The translations under genes and the position numbers were made by a program. The notes under the pieces are model-generated. The model searched no databases. It saw only the letters and a program-made list of their open reading frames with translations, and was not told the DNA's origin. Positions 20,944 through 30,275 of a stretch of 64,000 nucleotides of DNA are shown here, piece after piece (position 1 is the first letter of the stretch; each line of letters begins with the position of its first letter). This stretch comes from Schistocephalus solidus. Taxonomy: Eukaryota; Platyhelminthes; Cestoda; Diphyllobothriidea; Diphyllobothriidae. The stretch covers positions 62,001 to 126,000 of the forward strand of contig WEDG01004101.1 in assembly GCA_017591395.1 (NCBI GenBank). Direction: 5' to 3'.

Positions 20944-23742
20944 CAGCGACAGAGAATGACAGGTGGTGAGGCACTGATGAACTTCGCTTCGATGAAGTGC
21001 TTATGACCCATCTGCTAGACCCAGTGTGTGGACTGTCTGCGCCGTACTCCAGTGCATGTTTGTATTTCCAGTCCCAGCTATTAGTCAGGGTTATGATTGG
21101 CTGAATGAGTGCAGAATAAGCCCGACACAGATTGTATCAATCTACACATATTCTCTTTCGTGTCTCCTCTCTGCAATTATAACTTGGTCGACTTCGGCCT
21201 GGTAATTGGTTGCCTGTTCGTGATCTTTGCCACCCATACGGAGCTTTTTTGCTTCGGGAAGCCACTAGATCGGTGTTCGCCTATTCCTGATTGAATAAAT
21301 AGCTGAGCTGCAGCGACAGACAATGACAGGTGGTGAGGCACTGATGAACTTCGCTTCGATAAAGTGCTTATGACCCATCTGCTAGACCCAGTGTGTGGAC
21401 TGTCTGCGCCGTACTCCAGTGCATGTTTGTGTTTCCAGTCCCAGCTGGTAGTCAGGGTTATGATTGGCTGAATGAAGGCAGAATAAGCCCGAAACAGACT
21501 GTATCAATCTACCCATATTCTCTGTCGTGTCTCCTCTCTGCAATTATAACTTGGCCGACTTCGGCCTGGTAATTGGTTGCCTGTTCGTGACCTTTGCCAC
21601 CCATACGGAGCTTGTTTTGCTTCGGGAAGCCACCAGATCGGTGTGCGCCTATTCCTGTTTGAATAAATACCCGATCTGCAGCGACAGAGAATGACAGGTG
21701 GTGCGGCACTGATGAACTTCGATTCGATGAAATGCTTACGACCCATCTGCTAGACCCAGTGTGTGGACTGTCTGCGCTGTACTCCAGTGCATGTTTGTGT
21801 TTCCAGTCCCAGCTGGTAGTCAGGGTTATGATTGGCTGAATGAAGGCAGAATAAGCCCGAAACAGACTGTATCAATCTCCCATATTCTCTGTCGTGTCTC
21901 CTCTCTGCAATTATAACTTGGCCGACTTCGGCCTGGTAATTGGTTGCCTGTTCGTGACCTTTGCCACCCATACGGAGCTTGTTTGCTTCGGGAAGCCACT
22001 AGATCGGTGTGCGCCTATTCCTGTTTGAATAAATACCCGATCTGCAGCGACAGAGAATGACAGGTGGTGAGGCACTGATGAACTTCGCTTCGATGAAGTG
22101 CTTATGACCCATCTGCTAGACCCAGTGTGTGGACTGTCTGCGCCGTACTCGAGTGCATGTTTGTGTTTCCAGTCCCAGCTGGTAGTCAGGGTTATGTTTG
22201 GCTGAATGAAGGCAGAATAAGCCCGAAACAGACTATATCAATCTACCCATATTCTCTGTCATGTCTCCTCTCTGCAATTATAACTTGGCCGACTTCGGCC
22301 TGGTAATTGGTTGCCTGTTCGTGACCTTTGCCACCCATACGGAGATTGTTTGCTTCGGGAAGCCACTAGATCGGTGTGCGCCTATTCCTGTTTGAATAAA
22401 TACCCGATCTGCAGCGACAGAGAATGACAGGTGGTGAGGCACTGATGAACTTCGCTTCGATGAAATGCTTATGACCCATCTGCTAGACCCAGTGTGTGGA
22501 CTGTTTGCGCCGTACTCCAGTGCATGTTTGTGTTTCCAGTCCCAGCTGGTAGTCAGGGTTATGATTGGCTGAATGAAGGCAGAATAAGCCCGAAACAGAC
22601 TGTATCAATCTACCCATATTCTCTGTCGTGTCTCCTCTATGCAATTATAACTTGGCCGACTTCGGCCTGTTAATTGGTTGCCTGTTCATGACCTTTGCCA
22701 TCCATACGGTGCCTTTATGCTTCGGGAAGCCACTGGATCGGTGTGCGCCTTTTCCTGTTAGAATAAATACCCGATCTGCAGCGACAGAGAATGACAGGTG
22801 GTGAGGCACTGATGAACTTCGCTTCGATGAAATGCTTATGACCCATCTGCTAGACCCAGTGTGTGGACTGTTTGCGCCGTACTCGAGTGCATGTTTGTGT
22901 TTCCAGTCCCAGCTGGTAGTCAGGGTTATGATTGGCTGAATGAAGGCAGAATAAGCCCGAAACAGACTGTATCAATCTACCCATATTCTCTGTCGTGTCT
23001 CCTCTCTGCAATTATAGCTTGGCCAACTTCGGCCTGGTAATTGGTTGCCTGTTCGTGACCTTTGCCACCCATACGAAGCTTGTTTGCCTCGGGAAGCCAC
23101 TAGATCGGTATGCGCCTATTCCTGTTTGAATAAATACCCGAGCTGCAGCGACAGACAATGACAGGTGGTGAGGCACTGATGAACTTCGCTTCGATAAAGT
23201 GCTTATGACCCATCTGCTAGACCCAGTGTGTGGACTGTCTGCGCCGTACTCGAGTGCATGTTTGTGTTTCCAGTCCCAGCTGGTAGTCAGGGTTATGATT
23301 GGCTGAATGAAGGCAGAATAAGCCCGAAACAGACTGTATCAATCTACCCATATTCTCTGTCGTGTCTCCTCTCTGCAATTATAACTTGGCCGACTTCGGC
23401 CTGGTAATTGGTTGCCTGTTCGTGACCTTTGCCACCAATACGGAGCTTGTTTGCTTCGGGAAGCCACTAGATCGGTGTGCGCCTATTCCTGTTTTAATAA
23501 ATACCCGATCTGCAGCGACAGAGAATGACAGGCTATGAGGCACTGGGTATCTTCGCTTCGATGAAGTGCTTATGACCCATCTGTTAGACCCAGTGTGTGG
23601 ACTGTCTGCGCCGTACTCCAGTTCATGTTTGTGTTTCCAGTCCCAGCTGGTAGTCAGGGTTATGATTGGCTGAATGAAGGCAGAATAAGCCCGAAACAGA
23701 CTGTATCAATCTCCCCATATTCTCTGTCGTGTCTCCTCTCTC
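20944..23742 (+). repeat. 367-bp satellite, main block (about 7.6 copies)
   Basis: The phrase GGGTTATGATTGGCTGAATG (or a close variant) recurs at 21088, 21455, 21823, 22189, 22556, 22923, 23290 and 23657, a period of 366-368 bp. Copies are very similar. Each holds a hammerhead-like module, a GC-rich hairpin around GGCCGACTTCGGCC, and a second hairpin built on ACTTC/GAAGT. I found no convincing tRNA head. The usual copy has no TTTT on plus (exceptions near 21615 and 23493). Together with the ribozyme fold this resembles the small tandem retrozymes described in animals; identity is inferred. Confidence 0.9.
21455..21514 (+). ncRNA. Hammerhead-like fold of the 367-bp repeat (representative)
   Basis: Outer stem I GGGT/ACCC (21455-21458, 21511-21514); inner stem I GATTGG/TCAATC (21462-21467, 21504-21509), all six pairing with one G-U; stem II GGC/GCC closed by AGAATAA; core GAA (21491-21493); stem III ACAG/CTGT around one A, too tight for a hairpin but suitable for dimers; H17 = A (21503). 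The first core strand is CTGAATGA (21468-21475), one base longer than CTGATGA, in every copy seen. That insertion could abolish or alter cleavage. Equivalent modules start at 21088 (GAAA changed), 21823, 22189, 22556, 22923, 23290 and 23657. Confidence 0.65.
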
Positions 23743-24130
23743 AACCAACGATGAGACGCGTACGGACAGATGTGAACTGGCGACAAGAAAGAGATATGTG
23801 GGTCCGGCCAAACAAACACGGGAAATGCAGACGAGATCAATGACCCTTGCAACCCGACACAGCCCCCAGACGAGGCGAGGGAGAAAAAGCACTGACTAGT
23901 AGGACAGCAATGATCTCCATCCCCCCCTCAACCCGCAGTGCATCCTCCACGAATAGCTGTAAAGCCAGCATGTTCAGCACCCATAAATACATTGAGGTGC
24001 CGTACCAAACCCACCTCTGACGATGAAATCTTATTTGATTTTGAAACGTCAAGATAAAAAGACTATTAATCCCTGATAACATCTTCTTCTGATTTATGCC
24101 CGGGGGCGCGCATTTCTGCATCAATTAATA
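23743..24130. other. No recognisable gene
   Basis: Unique-looking sequence between the 367-bp array and an (AT)n run at 24131-24143. No motif recognised. Confidence 0.5.
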
Positions 24131-24411
24131 ATATATATATATATTGTCTTGTGTGGCTCGCCGATCTGCTTAAGGAACATTTATGTTCCGTTGTGCCCTG
24201 GAACTCAGACTAGAGTACTTAAAGGCAGTCGCATAACGACGTGTAGCATATGTTGATAATTTGGAACCGACAAAGACAAGGGAGACTGGAATGGCCATTT
24301 CTGGCTTATTAGCCGTCATCAGCCAGTCATGCCCAATCCTAAGTGTGGAACACCTGGGATTTGAACCCGCGACCTTTGGTATTTGAGTCGAACGCTCTAC
24401 TTGCGCTGCTG
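24131..24411 (-). mobile_element. 5'-truncated SINE/satellite unit after (AT)n
   Basis: From (AT)n the sequence follows the 305-bp unit (spacer, SINE tail, hammerhead at 24284-24328, box B-like head) and stops abruptly within the tRNA-like head after CGCTCTAC at about 24411, where PLE sequence begins. Stem I here is GACTGG/CCAGTC, fully Watson-Crick, and CTGATGA, GAA and the ATGGCCAT stem III are intact. This is the best-paired hammerhead of the family in the window. Confidence 0.85.
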
Positions 24412-25430
24412 TCGGTCTTACGGTGGATCAGGACGTCTAGGAACGCCATTTGACTGTTGACTTCAGCCTCCATTGTGAACTGAATGTCCGGATAGACGGA
24501 GTTCAGGAGCGCGTGAAATTTGGAGACCATTTCATGCTTGAGAACGACGAAAGTATCGTCCACATACCGCACACAAGATATTGGTCTGTGGTTCGTGAAA
24601 AATTTGTCTCTAACTTTTGAAGAACCGCCTCAGCAATTAAATCAGACAGTGGCGAACAAATCGGAGTCCATTTTTATCTGTTCGTAGACCGTTCCCTCAA
24701 AGTTGAAGTAGGTTTTGAGGCAGAAAGTGTGCAACTGGATGCGGTGCGCACGTTTAGGCTTATTGATCCCTCCTCATATCGGCTCTCAAGCAGGTCACCG
24801 ACAGTTTTAATTGCAAGGCTCTGAAGTATTGAGGTGAAAATTGAGGTGACATCAAATGTAAACCACGGAGTCTTTCCAAGGAATGAAAGGTTGAATGAAC
24901 CGTTGTATCGGAGTCTGATGTAAGACACCTCAGCCATTTTGCCAGATTGAATGTAAGTGTTCTGCGCAGAGATATGATGGGTTGAAGTGGAGTATCATGC
25001 TTGTGTACTTTGGGCAGCCCATAGAATCTCGCTATGGCTGAATCTGTAGGTTTTATTGTCAGTCGTTCAGCTTTTGAGATGGCACCGTTACTCTGCGAAA
25101 TAGCGAGCTTTGCGTTGATTTTTGCCACCGGCTTCCTCATCGGATCTCCATCACGCCTGAGGAAGGCATGACGGTCATCAAGTAGAGCGTTGGCCTTCCG
25201 GAGGTATTCCGACTTGTCGAGTACTATTGCGGAACGTCCCTTTTCGGTTGGCAGTATCACGATGCTCCTGTCAGCATTCAGTGTCCTGACGGCATCCTAC
25301 TCTACTCTCGGAATAGCCACACATGGTTTGAGTGTCAACAGTAAGGACGTAACTTTTTGTCTGATGAGGTGCTTTGTATCGTCCGCCTCCTGGGAGTGTT
25401 TTTAAACCGACTCAATGGTGGCCACAAGAT
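24412..25430 (-). pseudogene. Penelope-like element reverse transcriptase fragment, degenerate
   Basis: Minus-strand frames in order: ILPTEKGRSAIVLDKSEY (25258-25205), the PLE N-terminal block; ARFYGLPKVHKHDTPLQPI (about 25032-24976), a PLE hallmark; FTFDVTSIFTSI (about 24862-24827); a decayed SPLSDLIAE; the catalytic YVDDTFVVLK (24566-24537); and AFLDVLIHRK (about 24449-24420). PLE reverse transcriptases are related to telomerase. Several frameshifts separate these blocks, and the element is cut at about 24412, where a SINE in the same orientation takes over, so thumb and GIY-YIG domains are missing. Upstream limit about 25430, judged from the similarity of RTLNADRSIVILP to PLE N-termini. 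Non-functional. Confidence 0.85.
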
Positions 25431-26825
25431 TATATATATCAAAGTGGTCAAATCAAAATGAGTAAAGACCTTGTAGGTATTTGTACAATTTACATCTTTG
25501 TGTCTTTCTTGGTCACCTGAATCATTATGATCGCTTGTTTTAATGTGCTAAATAAAAACACAAACAGCCAGCTTCAACCGGCATGTTGGACGTCTTCTGT
25601 GTTCGCTGCTGCATGTCACCGCTGCTATCTTGATTGTACTGATCTCTCTCAATTACTTGCAGTCAATTGCAATGATTGATCTTCATTTCTCGATTGCATT
25701 CTACTGATCGCCGTCTCAATTGAACTCCTGACTCTGCTCTTCATCCTTGATGTATAGCTTTCTGGATCTAGCTCAGAGTTCATTACAATCCTCAACAACA
25801 CTCGCTATCTAGAAGCTGTTTTTTCGTGAGTCTGCATTCTAACAATCCTCTGACAATTTTGCCGTCCTTTTTTCGTTTGTAGTTTAGACACAATTCTCCA
25901 CTTAGCGTTAATTTATTTTGTACACCTCGGTTCTTAGCAGTTTCGACCCTCGTCTACACTACAACCTAACAGCTGAAGCATTTACAACAATAAATCATGC
26001 GAAAAATTGGGACAGGAAAGCAAGATAATATGCCACACAATGGGCTCAAACCGATGGTCTCCAAATATCGGGCCAAGTGCGATCCATTTGAAGCATGAAG
26101 GAAATGATTTTCAGTTGCACTAGCAACCTACGTTGCCTCCTTTTCTGCTCTAGCATTCTTATTTGTCCTCAGAAAGGTTCTAACTGCTAAAAATATTGTT
26201 TATGTCGAGTTCTTCCCTTGGAATTAGCTATCTTCCGCGTCTAAAATTATAGGCCTTGAAATTGAAACAGAATCGTAACTCAGACGGCAATAGGCTTGTC
26301 GTGCGAAGTAAAGCCAAAGGAATATAGGGTAATGATATAGCCTGCAAGTAATTCGTCCCTGTCCGACAAAGAATAGTATTGGGCTCCATTCCTGTCAAAA
26401 GTTAGGTCTAGAAAATTAGAAGAGCACTCTGTACTTTTAGAGAAACCTCTGGGTTCTGGCCGTAGTGAATAAATCCACCTTTTGATATTGATTTTTTCTG
26501 ATCAATCACTTCTTCGTGAGCATGAATAGGGTTAACTGCAATCAGTAAAGTTTCACAATCATCAGACGTTTCGAGATTGTTTTCACAGTGTACATACCCA
26601 AAATTCTGGCAACTTTAGTTCATGCACCGAAGGCGATAATTTTTCTGGAAGATAGCATAGTGCCTTAACACCCACTGTCCAAGGCAAATCGATGTTGTCA
26701 GTATCAGTATCAGTCAGCGACACTTCGTTACAGAACCGTGCTCTGCGTAATTAAACAAACTCCTGGAGGTGAGCAAACGTTCTTTTTGTGTGGAGAGATA
26801 GAGGATGAATTATAGGCAGAAGAAC
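25431..26825. other. No recognisable gene
   Basis: AT-rich unique-looking sequence without long open frames or repeats that I can relate to other parts of the window. Confidence 0.5.
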
Positions 26826-27170
26826 ATTACTGGCAAAGACAAAGCAGATTGGAATGGCCATTTTGGCTTAATAGCCGTCTTCAGTCAGCTAAACCCAACT
26901 TCAAATGGTTTACCACCTGAGGCCGACTGGTTAGAGCTTTAGACTTCTAGTAAATGTGACGTGGTTTCGAACCCTGGGTAGCGAGACACCTGCGATTGGG
27001 TATGGCTGGCTGATTGCGTCTTATAAGCCAGAAACGACCCTTCCAGTCTCCCTTGTCTTTGTCGGTAATGTTATTCTACCTGTAATACTATACATTGGGT
27101 GGCTGCTCGCAGAGCTCGAGACGGCGTCCCGTGACCGTCCGGTAAGGGCCCATCCACCAATGAGAAAATG
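26826..27170 (+). mobile_element. Foldback tRNA-derived SINE, second copy
   Basis: Left arm (about 26815-26895) and right arm (about 26995-27090) are imperfect inverted repeats sharing AACATTAC, CAAAGACAA and GGCCATT phrases. The centre (about 26915-26990) has a box B-like GGTTTCGAACCC. The sequence after the right arm, to CATCCACCAA (about 27153-27162), matches the copy at 3.63-4.0 kb, which shows the element extends past the arm. Copies are diverged, so it is old. Confidence 0.7.
27004..27048 (+). ncRNA. Hammerhead-derived module of foldback SINE
   Basis: Stem I GGCTGG (27004-27009) pairs fully with CCAGTC (27043-27048) with one G-U, and GAAA is kept, but the core is CTGATTG instead of CTGATGA and stem III is lost. 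Probably inactive. Stem I differs from the satellite copies yet still pairs. Confidence 0.45.
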
Positions 27171-28130
27171 AATTTTTGCACGTTTTTCGTCGAACCAGCA
27201 AAAAAATTCCTTAAGTACTCGATGCGTTCGAATGTTTTACATCTCTGGGAGTCCGCTATCGCCGTTGCCACCACCAAAAGTGATGCTTTATGCCCAAATT
27301 TTCAAACGTAACACTGTTGTTGTATCAAATTTCCACTATCGCTATCTGCGCATGTGAGATTCCTGTTTGCGTAGTCTCCGATACTGCAGATTTTTGGAGC
27401 TGTTAATGACTAAGGTGAGAGCAGACGAAGGATCAAATCTGGTTTATCTATCAGTAGTACTACCGGCTATTAATTTCTGACGACGACTATGCCAAAGAAA
27501 ATAATTTCAGTCGTGGTAGTGCCAAGCTTTTTAAATAATTTCTTCTGAAAGTAATCTGTGAATTTGGGGAACATATTTGCCACAAACCCATCCAGATTCA
27601 GGTTTAGTTTTTGAACTGTACTCCAGCAACACCGGGGACCTAACCATATAATAATCACAAACTGCCAAGAGGCAGTCAATAGCATGCCAATGTTGAATAA
27701 CTAACCATACTTCCAGCACGGGTACTAACTAAAAGTTCAGACATGTGTTTTATCAATTTTTCACAACGAGGGTTTGGGTTCATCAGCGTGCCTCTAGCTA
27801 GTAAAAGCCAAGACGTGAGTTCCAGGAAGTAGTCGCAAAGAAAGAGGCACGAGCACTCCCATGTGCTTACTGTTATAGTCCTAGATTCCGAATAGCGATC
27901 CTTTCAGTTACCTGCCAAATTTATGTCAAAAGTTTTGGGTCATTCTTCGGCACCGGTCTCTTCAGGGTTGATCTGAAAGTAGACGTTCATCTTTGAGCTG
28001 AACTTCATTGGAATAGACAGAATAAAGGGTAGAAAAGTGAGGCCTCGGGTTCATATTTCACTTCTTGGGACACTTTACCGGCAGATGATGTCCGGGAGGG
28101 CCTAAGTGCGTGAAATTTACATTGTATGAC
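27171..28130. other. No recognisable gene
   Basis: Only short open frames; no motif or repeat recognised. Confidence 0.5.
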
Positions 28131-28900
28131 TCTGTCATGGCACCGGGCTCAGGTGGGGGTGGAGGAGAGAGTGCGGTAACGATAAGCGCCGTGGTTGGAA
28201 GGTTGCCAACTGAAGATTACACTCAGACCTCGCAGTAAGTCCAATTTGTGTTGTGTGGAGTGGCTGACTGGTGGTCTGAGAGTCAGGCTGCGATGGCTCC
28301 TTCTTAACGTGACCTCTGGCTATCTCACACATGGGAGATGGAAGCCGTTCAACCCCCTGTTGTGTGAAATCCTGGTGCTCATGTTTGGGGGGCCAGGTCG
28401 TATACGTAGTACACGTAGACGAGGTCACCAGCAGCTGCGCCCACTTCCGCATCAGACAACTGACCGGCTCGGACAGTAGTTTGACTGTGGGGGTGGGGGA
28501 GAGTGTGAGGTCGACGGCTCAGCGCATGTTCCTCACTATAAACAATCTGACGCCCTAGAAACTAACACGGTGCGCTAAAAGCCGTGGCTTGGAAGGTTGC
28601 CAACTGACGGGATAACTCGGACCGCGTGGTCAGCCCAATTTGTGTTTTGTGTGGAGTGGCTGACTGGCGGATTGTAATTCAGGCTGCAAGGGCTCCTTCG
28701 TATTGTGGCTTCTATGGCACTCCGACTCCGTGGCGTCCTAGCCAGGTGGGTGGCATGCTTAGAGGCGGCTCCGGCCGCGCCAGCCACCGGCGCCTTCTAC
28801 CACCTCCAGTCTTCTTGACTCTGTCATGACACCGGGCTCAGGTGGGGAAGAGGAGAGAGTGCGGTAGCTGCAGCGCAAGGCTACAATCACTTAAAACTAA
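28131..28900. repeat. Diverged tandem duplication of about 430 bp
   Basis: The phrases GGAAGGTTGCCAACTGA, CCAATTTGTGTT and GTGGAGTGGCTGACTGG recur in order at 28197-28273 and about 28591-28667, and CACCGGGCTCAGGTGGGG recurs at 28141 and about 28829. So two diverged units lie head to tail. Function unknown. Confidence 0.65.
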
Positions 28901-28995
28901 TTCACGCGCAAGGCACCGTCCTTGCACCACCCTTCCGTGGAGTATAGGGTGGAAATCGTCGAAATCGACGGTCGAACTGTCGTATGACGTGCCTC
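28853..28995 (+). repeat. Dispersed ~145-bp repeat, copy 1
   Basis: Shares GAGAGAGTGCGGTAGCTGCAG, ATCACTTAAAACTAAT, CCGTGGA and GAACTGTCG in the same order with 30129-30275. A GC-rich relative may lie near 2960-3055. It has no tRNA-like or coding signature. Confidence 0.6.
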
Positions 28996-30128
28996 AGTAA
29001 GCATACCCAAAATGTAGAAACATCTCCAAAATATAGGAACAATGGTCAAGCAGAGCAATCGAAGCTCCTGCTTACTATGCAACGACCTTAAGGCAATTTA
29101 AAACCCGAAGAAATTATTGCAAGCAGCATTATTTTGGTTAGAACTAACAAGTCTCGGAAGAAAAGCTGTAGTGTCGCGTTGAAGGCATACTGCTCGTCTT
29201 TGCAACCAATCGAGTAAATAAATTGGCATGAGCACAACAATCACTTGGAGTTGAGGTTGACGCCAAACTGGATGCCATAATCAGGCGCCGAGTAATATAT
29301 CCAAAGACCTCCTGCCACGACAGGAAGCGTTTGGAGTCGTTTACCTGAGACAAATCAATTATGTCAGAGAAACCTGAAGAATACTGTGCACGCTATGTGT
29401 CAAACACACAGCAGCAGTGAAAAAGAGGAAGAGGAGGAGAAGAAGGAGTAGTAGAAGGAATGAGACCAGCAGCGACATATTCGACGGGACCGTAATTCTC
29501 ACGGGAGGTGGTAGCCACGTGGCCCACGAGCTGTTTGAGCCATACTTCTCCGGCCTCGTCTATTAACACTTACCTTCGCGCCCACTCCCCCGTCATATTC
29601 GGTGCGAAAATTTGTCTGGGCAGAGTAATTAGCCATACGGAAGTGCACGAGCGAATACTGCTTGTAGTGCCAATGTTATTGAGCCGAATGTTTGATTAAT
29701 TATCACCCCCTTAATAAAAAATGAGTGGTAAAATTACAGTAAGTAACGATTCGGTTCCGGAGCAATAAACTGTTATCGTGCCCAGTGTATCCATCTGCGA
29801 TGAGTATGACAGCTGTTACTTGGGATGTAGCTGCAGTGGCGTATTAAGTGGATCCCATAAACAATGCTAACAGTGTGCGTCTGTTAGACTTATCGGATGC
29901 TGTCTCTAATTGCGAATCCATAATGTCGCTTTTGTTCGAGCGGTTGTGTCTCCTTTTTTTCAATTATTTCCTGGAACTTGCATTTTCATTTGTGTCAGCA
30001 AACAAAACGGCATTAAAATTTTTAATAAATGATCACTATGGTAAAGTACTCTGCATTGTGGCAATTAGTCTGCTGTTTGATATTTGATCGTGTGTTTCAT
30101 AATACTGATATAAAAATTCGATGCAAAA

Positions 30129-30275
30129 GAGAGAGTGCGGTAGCTGCAGAGCAAGTGCAATATCACTTAAAACTAATCCACGCACAAGTTGCCATCCCTG
30201 CACCATCATCATGCCGTGGAACATACGCTAGATGCCTTCGGAATCGACGGTTGAACTGTCGCATCATAATTCGAT
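30129..30275 (+). repeat. Dispersed ~145-bp repeat, copy 2
   Basis: Second copy of the repeat at 28853-28995, in the same orientation and about 75-80% similar by eye. Confidence 0.6.

Noticed and set aside
20800..21010. A second CTGATGA in the 367-bp repeat (within GCACTGATGAACTTCGC)
   Set aside because: It is part of a GCACT/AGTGC hairpin. GAAA appears only in copies with a chance substitution, and stem II and the cleavage strand do not pair.
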